NCBI GenBank assembly: GCA_023423535.1
Contig: JAFAFL010000080.1
Location: 1-64,000, forward strand
DNA: 64,000 nt
Direction: 5' to 3'
Source of the DNA: Pseudomonadota bacterium
Lineage (GTDB): Bacteria; Myxococcota; Myxococcia; Myxococcales; Myxococcaceae
This document shows positions 1 to 8,900 of this stretch, one piece after another. The notes below the pieces were generated by a model that saw nothing but the letters and a program-made list of their open reading frames with translations, searched no databases and was not told the origin of the DNA. The translations under genes were made by a program, and so were the position numbers. Position 1 is the stretch's first letter; every line of letters starts with the position of its first letter.

Positions 1-631
1 CGCTGTACCGAATGGATAGATACTGCGAGCCTCGGTCGCTGTGATGCACCAACTCGTCGCTGCGGGGGCGTGCGTGTAGCGCCTGCTCGAGGGCGTCGAG
101 CGCCAGGTCACTCCGCAACGAGGACGAGACGCGCCAGCCGACGATGGCGCGGGAGAAGACGTCGATGACGAAGGCGACGTAGACGAAGCCTGCCCAGGTG
201 GCGACGTAGGTGATGTCGGCAACCCAGAGCTGGTTGGGCCGGGACGCCTCGAAGCGACGCTCGACGAGGTCCGGTGGACGGACTGCGGCGAGGTCAGGCG
301 TGGTCGTAACGCGGAAGGCGCGGCCCCGCACGACGCCCCGGAGGCCCATGGACCGCATGAGCCGCTCCACCGTGCACCGTGCGGCGCCCAGGCGCTCGCG
401 ACGCAGCTGCTGCCAGACCTTCTTTGCGCCGTAGGTGCCGTCGTGGCTCTCGTCCCAGACGCGCTGGATCTCCGGCCGCAGCACCTCGTCACGCTGCTCA
501 CGAGCCGAACGAAGCTCGGGCGTTCGCCGCCGGGCCCGATGCGCGTAGTAGGTGGACGGGGCGATCGGCAGGACATCGCAGATCGGCTCGACCCCGTACT
601 CCTCTCGATGCTCGTCGATGAAGGCGACCAT
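1..631 (-). CDS. IS3-family transposase OrfB, integrase core (partial)
   Basis: Translation from ATG at 631 stays open to the window edge (210 codons). It carries an HTH_21-like N-terminus (MVAFIDEHREEYGVEPICDVL, with Y-G-V-x-P-I) followed by an rve integrase core. The first two catalytic Asp of the DDE triad are visible in LWVADITYV (near residue 140) and HHSDRGSQY (near 200). The third, Glu, falls beyond the edge. The sequence is close to IS6110 OrfB. The start overlaps the orfA stop by one base. The gene is incomplete only because the window begins here. Confidence 0.9.
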   Translation of the reverse strand, partial: MVAFIDEHREEYGVEPICDVLPIAPSTYYAHRARRRTPELRSAREQRDEVLRPEIQRVWDESHDGTYGAKKVWQQLRRERLGAARCTVERLMRSMGLRGVVRGRAFRVTTTPDLAAVRPPDLVERRFEASRPNQLWVADITYVATWAGFVYVAFVIDVFSRAIVGWRVSSSLRSDLALDALEQALHARPRSDELVHHSDRGSQYLSIRYS

Positions 632-951
632 CACTTGTGTCGGCGGTCGAGCTCCGCCTGAGCGAAATACGCGGACGCTTTCCGCAGAATCTCGTTCGCG
701 CGTTTCAGCTCTCGCACCTCGCGCTCGAGGTCCTTGAGCCGGTCACGCTCGCTGGTGGTCAGCCCCGGGCGATCGCCGGTGTCCTTTTCCGATTGCCGCA
801 CCCACTTCCGGAGCGTCTCCGCCGTGCAGCCCATCTTCTCCGCGATCGAGCAGATGGCAGCCCACTGCGAGTCGTGCTGCGGCTGTTGCTCGAAGACAAG
901 CCGGACTGCCCGCTCACGGACCTCCGCGGGGAACTTGCTCGGTCTTCCCAT
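631..951 (-). CDS. IS3-family transposase OrfA (IS6110-like)
   Basis: This 106-residue protein is the DNA-binding half of an IS3-type transposase. It has an N-terminal helix-turn-helix of the HTH_Tnp_1 kind (RERAVRLVFEQ at about 11-21, then AETLRKWVRQ around 44-53) and a C-terminal leucine-zipper stretch (LKDLEREVRELKRANEILRK) that normally mediates pairing with OrfAB. The WVRQ and ASAYFAQAELDR segments closely resemble IS6110 OrfA. Its TGA stop overlaps the orfB ATG by one base (TGATG), and orfB is in the -1 frame. I see no A-rich slippery heptamer, so OrfB may be made by termination-reinitiation instead of, or alongside, programmed frameshifting. Confidence 0.92.
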   Translation of the reverse strand: MGRPSKFPAEVRERAVRLVFEQQPQHDSQWAAICSIAEKMGCTAETLRKWVRQSEKDTGDRPGLTTSERDRLKDLEREVRELKRANEILRKASAYFAQAELDRRHK

Positions 952-972
952 GTCTCCATCCTCTCAACGGTT

Positions 973-1001
973 GGAGCCTCCGAGAAACCCGGGGCGATTC
1001 A
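973..1001 (-). repeat. terminal inverted repeat of the IS6110-like element
   Basis: On the minus strand this reads TGAATCGCCCCGGGTTTCTC and then GGAGGCTCC. It starts with the TG typical of IS3-family ends and lies 22 bases upstream of the orfA start. The matching repeat at the other end is outside the window. Confidence 0.75.
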
Positions 1002-1111
1002 CGGGTTGCGCTCTGGGCTGTAGGTGGGGAGGTAGATGGCGACGGCGTCCACAGCCGCTCCAGCTCGTGCGGTCCGCGGCGAAAGACCTGCCGCGCAGGT
1101 CCCTCGTCCGC

Positions 1112-2179
1112 TCAGAGCGGGCGGAAAACCTTGAAGCCCATGGTTCCGTCCGGCTGAGGTACGAGGCCGAGTTGGACCTCGTTCATGCCGTTGTGGATGC
1201 GGCAGAGTGCTTCGAGCTCCCGAGCGGAGAGGTCGTAGAGGCCGACGGGCCTCGACGCCTCGATGATGATGCGAAGCGGCCACTCCGGCTTCGTGCCCGC
1301 TGCGATGAACCCGGCACCGAGGTTCTTTAGCCGCCTGCCCGGCCATCCGCCCGAGAGCCGGGTGACATCGGCCTGAAAGCTCCTGAGGCCGGCCCTCTCG
1401 CAGCGCTCGTGAAGCGGCATGAAGTCCTGGTCCGAGGACACGACGCAGAGGGCGTCGCACTCCGACGCGTGGCATGCGTCGACGGCGCGCACCGCGATCC
1501 GGATGTCCACCTCCTTTTCGTCGAAGCTCTGCAGCCCCCGGGCGCCGACGTAGAAGTTGAAGAACCCCTGCTCGGAGCGACTCACCAGCGGGTCGCGCAT
1601 GAGGCTCTTGATGAAGTCGTCGTAGACGGAATAATCGCGCGGCGTCTGGTGAACGGAGAGGATGCCCCGCTCGAGGTCCCGGAGCTGGCGGCGCGCCTCA
1701 TGGCTGCCCTTTCTCTCCTCCTTCCGGAGTTGCCATGCAATGTCCTTGAGCGGAGCGGGGGCGTAGAACAACTCGATGCTGGGTTCGATCTTAGTGACTG
1801 ACTCGAACTGCCGCGACCCGGTCAGCTTCTTCGAGTATATGAGGTCGACCAGTCGTTCGAACGTGATGGCGCCTTCGGCCTCCGAACTCATCACGTCGTC
1901 TTCAATCTGCTGAATGACCGACTTCAGGAGAAGCACGGCCAAGCGACTGACAACCAACCCGTTCTCAAGTGGAAAGTCGCGCTCCCGGAGCCATCGCGTC
2001 AAAGCCAGATAGATCCCCTGAAGATCCACGAGACAAAGCACCCGGTGCTCGCGGCAGGCGACGCCCGGTGCGGCAGACATGGCCTCGGCGCGAGCGACAC
2101 AAGACTGGACGTATCGAGAATACCGCTCGCGGCTGAACTGACCGTGGCTGTCCAGTGTTTCTTCGGGATGTTCTAACAA
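1112..2179 (-). CDS. NYN (PIN-like) domain protein, putative ribonuclease
   Basis: This 355-residue protein has the acidic signature of NYN/LabA-type PIN-like nucleases: an early Asp in CLVDLQGIYLAL (D52), Asp in KEVDIRIAVRAVDAC (about 223) and SSDQDFMPL (about 247), in the usual order. About 150 residues lie between the first and second motifs, longer than in minimal NYN proteins, so an extra helical region is inserted. Members of the family cut RNA with metal help, but the target here is unknown. I chose the TTG start at 2179 because AGGAG sits 7 bases upstream; ATG at 2080 is the alternative. The gene lies between an IS6110-like element and an IS91-like remnant, and its base composition looks less GC-rich than the downstream genes, which suggests acquisition by transfer. 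Confidence 0.75.
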   Translation of the reverse strand: MLEHPEETLDSHGQFSRERYSRYVQSCVARAEAMSAAPGVACREHRVLCLVDLQGIYLALTRWLRERDFPLENGLVVSRLAVLLLKSVIQQIEDDVMSSEAEGAITFERLVDLIYSKKLTGSRQFESVTKIEPSIELFYAPAPLKDIAWQLRKEERKGSHEARRQLRDLERGILSVHQTPRDYSVYDDFIKSLMRDPLVSRSEQGFFNFYVGARGLQSFDEKEVDIRIAVRAVDACHASECDALCVVSSDQDFMPLHERCERAGLRSFQADVTRLSGGWPGRRLKNLGAGFIAAGTKPEWPLRIIIEASRPVGLYDLSARELEALCRIHNGMNEVQLGLVPQPDGTMGFKVFRPL

Positions 2180-2391
2180 GGACGTGCTCCTGGTGGGCTG
2201 TAGTTCGTTCGACCGTAGCGCATCTGACCCGCCCGAGCCGTCGCTCCATTTTCGGCGAGGTGCTCGCTAAGCGTGCAGGGTTTACCTTCGCGCTCCGCAC
2301 CGCGGACGCGGAAGCCGAGGCGCACCGCCGGGGGGCGGTTAGGATGAAGAACACTCGCTTTTCCAGGCTTGTAGCGGCAAGGCAAGGCGCT

Positions 2392-2628
2392 GCGGTACTC
2401 GAAGCGCCCGTCCTCCCTCCGCGTCAGCCGCTCGTTCGCTACCGGGCCCCGGCTCCCATACCGGCACAGCCGCTCCAGTCCCGCCCGGTCGTGCCCGTGA
2501 ACCCACGTATCTGCATGCAGGCTGAAGCCCTCCAGCACCGCCACCCGCACGCGGGGAAAGCCCTCACGTAACGCCGCGTGCAACGCCGTCGCCCACGGCC
2601 TCCTCGGCCGCCACTCCGCCCGCTCCAT
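2392..2628 (-). pseudogene. IS91-like transposase C-terminal fragment
   Basis: About 79 residues on the minus strand match, from memory, the C-terminal part of IS91-type (Y2) transposases that are common in myxobacteria. The diagnostic run is GFSLHADTWVHGHDRAGLER, then LCRYGSRGPVANERL and EDGRFEYR. After FEYR the frame continues (SALPCRYKPG) without resemblance, and the catalytic N-terminal part is absent. It is therefore a decayed remnant. It occupies the only gene-free stretch of more than 300 bases in the window (2180-2762). The rest of that stretch shows nothing else I can name apart from a short hairpin at 2708-2726. Confidence 0.6.
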
Positions 2629-2762
2629 CCCGCCGCCCTCGCCCCACCACCCGACCCGGCGAAGACCCTATCCACCCGCTCCGACCTCCCCGCGGGTGTC
2701 TCGGAACGGCCCGCCGTTTTCGGGCCTCTATAGAGGATGCGGGCTAACGTCCCCGCGCGCCC

Positions 2763-5700
2763 ATGGGCTCGCGCAGGTTCCTCTTCTTCTTCGGCATCGT
2801 CGGCGGCCTCTTCTCCGGGCTCGCGCTCGCGCTGGCGCTGTTCTTCGCGGACATGCTGCCGCTGCGCTGGGACGCGTGGCTGCTGCTGGTGCTCGGCAAC
2901 TGCGTCACCTTCACCGCCGGGGGCTACCTCACCTGGTTTCAGTGGGCGGCACGTCGCGCGGAGCGCCGGGGGCGCATCCTCTCCGAGCTCGCGCAGGGCG
3001 ACCTCACGGTCAACGACCCGCGCCACTTCGACGGTCACGGCGACGTGCGAAGGCTCATCCTCTCGCTGCGGCGCGCGCTGTGGCAGGTGCAGCGGGTCAC
3101 CGCCAACGTGCACCGCACCTGCCGCGACGTGGGCGACCAGGCGCGCATGCTGCTCGAGGCCGCGCGGCGGCAGGGCTCGGCGGTGGACCGGTCGCAGGCG
3201 GCGGTGGACGGCATGGGCGAGTCGCTCGGCGCCGCGGGCAAGCGCGTGGGACAGCTCGAGGCCTTCGCGCAGGAGACGACCGGCGCGCTGGCGGAGATGA
3301 CCGAGCGCATCGAGCAGGTGGCGCTCGCGCTGACCACGCTGAACACCTTCGCGCACGAGACCTCCACCCACGTGCAGCAGATGAGCGAGCGCCTCGCCGG
3401 CATCGCCTCCTCCGGTGACGCGCTGGTGCGCTTCGCGGGCGAGGCGGACGACTTCGTCAGCGCGGTGGAGGGCGGCATCGAGTCCGTGCGGCGGCGGGCG
3501 CGCGAGACGGGCGATCTGGCCCGCGAGGTGACCTCGACCGCCGAGCGCGGGCAGGCGCTGGTGGGCGAGAGCGTCACCGCGATGTACCGGATCGAAGAGA
3601 CGGTGCGGAAGGCGGCGGAGATCGTCGATTCGCTCGGGCATCGCTCGCTGCAGATCGGCCGCATCGTGGACGTGATCCAGGAGGTGGCGGACCAGACGAA
3701 CCTCCTCGCGCTCAACGCGGCGATCATCGCGGCGCAGGCCGGAGAACAGGGCCGCGCGTTCGGCGTGGTGGCGGACGAGGTGCGCGGACTCGCGGAACGG
3801 ACCGCGCGCAGCACCCGCGAGATCGCGCAGATGGTGGCGGGCGTGCGCGGCGAGGTGGAGACGACGGTCGCGCTGGTGAAGGACGCGCGTGAGCAGGCCT
3901 CTTCCGGCACCGAGCAGGCCGACCGGGCGCAGGGCGCGTTGAAGGAGATCCGCGCCATCACCCAGAAGACCTTCAGCGCGGTGGAGGCCACGGTGGCGGA
4001 GACCGCGCGGCTGGAGGGCCAGGGCCGGAGCGTGGCCGCGGCCTCGCTGCGCGTGCGCAGGCAGGTGGACGAGGTCACCCGCGCCGCCGCGGAGCAGGCG
4101 ACGTACGGACGCGAGCTCGCGCGGCAGACGCAGGAGATGGCCCGGCTGGCGGAGAGCGCCTCGGGCAAGGCGGAGGGACAGGCGCGCACCGGACGCGACC
4201 TCTCCGACTCGGTGTTGAGGCTCACCGCGGCCATCGACGAGATCCGCAGCGCGCACGGCGTGCTCACCCGCGGCGATGGCGCGATCAGCGAAGAGGTGGC
4301 GCAGGTCCGCGAGGACGCGCGGCAGGTCCTGCGCATCGGCGACGCGCTCTCGCGGAGCATCGATCTGCTCTCGCACGAGGCGGACGGGCTCGAGGCAGAG
4401 GTCTTCCGCTTCAAGCTCCCCGAGGCACGCCGGGGCGGCACCCTGCGCGCGGGCATCCACCAGGCCGAGATGTTCGACGCGGCGCGAGGGCTCGATCCCG
4501 CGTTCACGCTCGCGCACCAGCTGGTGGAGGTCGCCGCCACGCTCTACAACGGGCTGCTCCGCAACGAGGACGGCGTGCTCCTGCCCGACCTCGCCGAGCG
4601 CTGGGAGGCAGACCCCTCCGCGCGGCGCTACCGCTTCTACCTCCGGCGAGGCGTGCAGTTTCACGACGGCGCCCGGCTCACCGCGCACGACGTGAAGCGC
4701 CACTTCGAGCGGCTGCTCGATCCGCAAGTTCGCTCGCCCGACGACTGGATCTTCAAGGAGGTCGAAGGCGCCGCCCGCTTCATCTCCGGCGAGGCACGCG
4801 AGGTCACGGGCATCGAGGTGCTCGACGACCTCACGCTGGAGATCCGGCTCGAGGAGCCGAAGGCGTTCTTCCTCCAGCTCGTCGCCCTCCCCGCCACCGC
4901 GGTCGCGCGCGTGGATGGGAGCGGCAGGCCGGTGGGCACAGGTCCCTTCCGCCCGGTGGAGCTCCGGAGCGAGCGCATCACGCTGGAGCGCAACCTCCAC
5001 TACTTTCGCAGCGACGTGCCGCTGCTCGACCGGCTCGAGTTCCACCTGTACCGCGACAAGCCGGCGGCGCTGCTTGGGCTGACCGCGGGAGAGGTGGAGC
5101 TCGTCTCCGGCCTCTACGCGGAGCACCTCGCGCCGGGAAAGCTGGAGGACTTCCAGGTGCTCGGCGGCACCACGCACTCGTGCTGGTTCCTTGCCTTCAA
5201 CCTCTCGTCGCGACCCTTCGACGATCCGCGCGTGCGACGCGCCATCCGCGCCGGGCTCGATCGCCACGCGGTGGTGGAGGGGTTCAACCCGGGCGCGAAG
5301 CTCGCGCGGTCGCTCACGCCGCCGGGCCTGTTGGAGGAGGCCGACGCGCTTCCGCCGCCGCAGGTGGACGTGTCGCTCAGCCGCCGGCTGCTCGCCGAAG
5401 CGGGACTGCAGAAGGTCCGCGTCACCCTGCACTACCCCGCCGATCGCGACGCGCGCGACGAGGACCGGGCGCTCTTCCGTCCGCTGGTGGAGGCGGGCCT
5501 CGTGGAGCTCGATCACGTGGAGCTGCGCCCGTCCGACTTCTGGGAGCGCGTGCGCGAGGGCCGGTTGCCCATCCTGCGCGGCGTGTGGATCGCCGACTAC
5601 CCGGACCCCGACAACTTCCTGCACTTCCTCCTCAACTCGAACGCGCAGACCGTCTATCGGCTCGGGTACGCGAACGAGGAGCTCGACCGGCTGACCGCGG

Positions 5701-5900
5701 AGGCGCGCGTCTCCATCGACCCCGCGCTGCGCCAGGCGCTCTACCTGCGCGCGGAGAGGGTCGTGCAGGAGGACTGCCCGCTCGTGCCGCTGTACCACAA
5801 GCGGATCTGGGCAGCCGCAACCCCCGGTGTGCAGGGGCTGCGGCTGCACCAGACGCCGCCTCAGATCCGGTTCGAGAACCTCTGGCTCGACCGGGTGTGA
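2763..5900 (+). CDS. chemoreceptor-like protein fused to a family 5 solute-binding domain
   Basis: This 1045-residue fusion has two hydrophobic segments (about 5-29 and 36-58) separated by only a few residues, then a HAMP-like linker (ELAQGDL near 80). A long coiled-coil methyl-accepting signalling domain follows, with the hairpin tip DQTNLLALNAAI near 309 and VVADEVRGLAERT near 337. From about residue 555 it becomes an extracytoplasmic-type solute-binding domain of the SBP_bac_5 (oligopeptide/nickel) family: LAERWEADPSARRYRFYLRR, GVQFHDGARLTAHDV, and DYPDPDNFLHFLLNS near the end. The tip deviates from consensus (AIIAAQAGEQG for AIEAARAGEQG). With almost no periplasmic loop, the binding domain should be cytoplasmic, as in SgrR. 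No CheW or CheA gene is nearby. Confidence 0.88.
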   Translation: MGSRRFLFFFGIVGGLFSGLALALALFFADMLPLRWDAWLLLVLGNCVTFTAGGYLTWFQWAARRAERRGRILSELAQGDLTVNDPRHFDGHGDVRRLILSLRRALWQVQRVTANVHRTCRDVGDQARMLLEAARRQGSAVDRSQAAVDGMGESLGAAGKRVGQLEAFAQETTGALAEMTERIEQVALALTTLNTFAHETSTHVQQMSERLAGIASSGDALVRFAGEADDFVSAVEGGIESVRRRARETGDLAREVTSTAERGQALVGESVTAMYRIEETVRKAAEIVDSLGHRSLQIGRIVDVIQEVADQTNLLALNAAIIAAQAGEQGRAFGVVADEVRGLAERTARSTREIAQMVAGVRGEVETTVALVKDAREQASSGTEQADRAQGALKEIRAITQKTFSAVEATVAETARLEGQGRSVAAASLRVRRQVDEVTRAAAEQATYGRELARQTQEMARLAESASGKAEGQARTGRDLSDSVLRLTAAIDEIRSAHGVLTRGDGAISEEVAQVREDARQVLRIGDALSRSIDLLSHEADGLEAEVFRFKLPEARRGGTLRAGIHQAEMFDAARGLDPAFTLAHQLVEVAATLYNGLLRNEDGVLLPDLAERWEADPSARRYRFYLRRGVQFHDGARLTAHDVKRHFERLLDPQVRSPDDWIFKEVEGAARFISGEAREVTGIEVLDDLTLEIRLEEPKAFFLQLVALPATAVARVDGSGRPVGTGPFRPVELRSERITLERNLHYFRSDVPLLDRLEFHLYRDKPAALLGLTAGEVELVSGLYAEHLAPGKLEDFQVLGGTTHSCWFLAFNLSSRPFDDPRVRRAIRAGLDRHAVVEGFNPGAKLARSLTPPGLLEEADALPPPQVDVSLSRRLLAEAGLQKVRVTLHYPADRDARDEDRALFRPLVEAGLVELDHVELRPSDFWERVREGRLPILRGVWIADYPDPDNFLHFLLNSNAQTVYRLGYANEELDRLTAEARVSIDPALRQALYLRAERVVQEDCPLVPLYHKRIWAAATPGVQGLRLHQTPPQIRFENLWLDRV

Positions 5901-5912
5901 CGGCTCACGCTG

Positions 5913-8900
5913 CTACTTGCTCACCGGATGGCCCGGCCACGGCTCGGCGACGATCGGGCACTGCCAGCCGAGCGGCACCGCGCCGGTGTTCAGCAGGTCG
6001 CGCTGGTACATCGGCCACGGCGTGGTGCTCGCGCTGAACGAGACGCCCATGTCCCACGCCCAGAGCTGGCCGCGCGCCACCATCACGAGGTCCAGCTTGC
6101 CGTCCATGTTCACGTCCCCCACCGCGGCGGTGGAGTAGATCGGCTGGCTGTAGGTCGCGTTCGGCAGCGTGGTGCGGACGCGGCGCGTCTGCGTCTTCAC
6201 GGCCCCGTTGAGCGAGTCGTACGCGTAGAGCGGCAGCGACCGCAGCGGGTTCGTGGACCCCTTCTCCGACGGCAGGATGACGTCCGGCCGCCCGTCACCG
6301 TCCACGTCCGCGATCAGCGGGTGCCCGGGCACGGTGGTGTCGTTCAGCGCCCAGATGAGGTGCAGGTTCTCGTGCGACGACATGGTCAGCGACTTGAGCG
6401 TCGCGTTGGTCTCCATCACCCAGCTGGTGACGCTGTTGCCCGCACCGAGCACGACTTCCAGCGCACCGTCCGAGTCGAGGTTGCCGAACGCGCCGTTCGC
6501 CCGCGAGATGTTCGCGACGGGCCAGCCGGTCATTGCCGCGCCGGTGTGACGGAAGAGGCTCGAGCCCACGAGGATCTCGTGGCGGCAGTTGCCGTCCACG
6601 TCCGCGAGCACCGGGGCGATGCCGCCGCCCGCGGAGGTCGAGGCCACCTGCGGGAAGCCCGCCAGCGGCACGCCCGCGCCGTTGTAGGCGTGGACCCGCG
6701 AGACGCCCGACTGGTCGCGCGTGGAGAGCACGAGCTCCGCCCGGCCGTCCGCGTTGAGATCCGCCAGCGCCACCGAGGAGTACGAGACGCCCGGCACGTT
6801 GAACCGGCTCAGCTGCGTACCCGTCTGCGCATCGAGCACGAACACCGCCGTCTGCCACGGGTTGTTGTTGTAGGCGAAGAAGTGGGTGAACACGACCTCG
6901 GCGCGGCTGTCACCGATGACGTTGGACACCGACACGGACGACGGGGTGCCGTTGTGGAACGTCCCCACCGTGTGCGTGACCGGGAAGGCCCAGAGCACGG
7001 TCCCGTTCGACTTCGTGGCGGTCACCACCGTGGCGCCGCCGTTGGGCAGGGCCGGGTCGTGGTAGTACGCGTCGAAGGTGGCGTTGATGACCTCGAGGTC
7101 GTTCTGCGAGTCCACGTTGACGATCGCCGGCACGGTGCGGCCGAGGCGCGGGTTCGGGGTCCAGCCCTGCTTGAGCGTCCCGTTGAAGTTGTAGACCGCG
7201 TTGCCGACGACGATCTCCGGCATGCCGTCGCGATCGAGGTCCGCGATCTTCGGCGACTTGAAGCCTCCGAAGCTGTCGAGAAGGATCGTCGGGAAGCCGG
7301 GCAGCACGCGCTTGTCCACGATCACGTTCACCTGGTGCGTGGAGACGTGGTTGCTGAACTGCGCGGTCAGCCGCAGCGTGATCTCGCCCTCCGGCACGGA
7401 GGCCAGCGACCAGGTGCCGAGCAGCGTGTTCGCGTTCGCCTGCGCGGTGGAGGTGTGGAAGGTCGTGAAGCCGCTCGTGGCGTTGAAGCCCGGCGCCCAC
7501 GCCAGCGTGCGCGACTGGAAGCCGAGGTTGCCGCGCACCCGGCCGAAGACGTTGATCGTGCCCTGGGTGAGGTGGTCGCCCTCGGCGGGGAAGCTGATCG
7601 CCACGTTGTCCACGTGCACGAGGTTGCGGTCCTCCGCCGTCATCCCGCCCGCGTTGTTCGTCGTCACCAGCTGAAGGGTCACGTCACCGTCCGCCACGTT
7701 CAGCGTGTTGAAGTTGGCGAGCGTCGCGTCGCTGGTGTTCGCGCTGCTCGACGAGGCGATCGTCGTCCACGAGGTGGGCGCGGTGCCGGCGCCGGCGCGC
7801 AGGGTCCAGCTCGCGGTGTTCGCGGGCGTGGGGAGCGCGAAGCCGGTGACCGGGACGCTTCCCATCACCACCGTCGCGTTGCGCGGGTTGATGAGCTGCG
7901 CGGTCGGCGGGTGCGCAACCGCGAGCGTGTTCGTGGCGTTGATGCGCCCGTAGCCGCTCGTCACGTCGAAGCCCGGCGCGCCCACGTCCACCGCGCCCTT
8001 GCGGATGGCCTGACGCACCTGCTCCACGCTCCAGGTCGGACGCGCGGACATCACCAGCGCGGCGAGGCCCGCCACGTGCGGCGCCGCCATGGAGGTGCCG
8101 GCCAGCGGGGCGTAGCGCGCACCGCTCTCGATGAGCAGGCCGTTACCGTTGAAGTTGCCGTGCACGGTGGAGAGCACGCCGGTGGTGACGGTGCCGGACT
8201 GGCTGCCGCCCGGTGCGGCCACGTCGAGCTTCACGCCCGTGTTCGAGTACGCCGCGTGCGCGTTGTTGATGTCCGTCGCCGCGACCGAGAGGCCGTACTC
8301 CACGTTCGACGGGAAGAAGCCGTAGGTGGTGGTGGACGCGTTGCCGGCGGCGTTGACGGTGAGGATGCCGAGCTGGTGCGCGGTGCGGATGTGCTGGTCC
8401 ATCATCGGCGAGGTGCCGCTGCCGCCCCAGCTGTTGTTGATGATGTCCGTCTGGCCGGTGCTCATGGCCCAGAAGTAGGCGTTCTGCAGCCAGGTGTTCT
8501 GACCGCTGCCGCCGGCGTTGAGCGCCTTCACCGGGATGATCATCGCGTTCGGCGCCACCGCGGCGATGCCGAGGTTGTTGTTCGTCACCGCGGCGATCAC
8601 GCCCGCCACGTGGGTGCCGTGGCCGTTGTCGTCCTGCGCGGTGCTGGTGTTGGGGACGAAGGTCGCGCCGGGGAGGAGCTTCCCCTGCAGGTCCGGGTGC
8701 CCGAGGTGCACGCCGGTGTCCACCACCGCCACGTTGATCCCCGCGCCGGTGGAGATGTTCCACGCCGCGGGCGCGTTGATCTGGAAGAGGCCCCACTGCT
8801 GCGTGGTGTTTGCGTAGGTGTCCGCGGCGATCTGCACCGTGACGTCGAACTCGGTGCTCAGCACGTCCGGATCACCCGCGAGCACGCTGCTCGCCGAGTC

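Larger units (their letters stand above)
1..1001 (-). mobile_element. IS3-family insertion sequence, IS6110-like, left part truncated by window edge
   Basis: The element reads on the minus strand. Its 5' terminal inverted repeat lies at 973-1001 and begins TGAATCGCCCCGGGTTT on the minus strand, close to the TGAACCGCCCCGG ends known for IS6110-type elements. Inside are orfA (631-951) and the first 210 codons of orfB. The 3' end, the second inverted repeat and any target duplication lie outside the window. Both ORFs are intact as far as seen, so the copy may be active. Confidence 0.88.

Noticed and set aside
2708..2726. Hairpin GGCCCG-loop-CGGGCC before the chemoreceptor gene as a terminator
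   Set aside because: Stem of 6 bp with the only T-run inside the loop, so not a convincing terminator; it may be part of the gene's leader.
2439..5849. Very long open frame opposite the chemoreceptor fusion
   Set aside because: Antisense shadow with Arg/Leu/Ala/His-rich composition; the plus-strand gene has clear domains.
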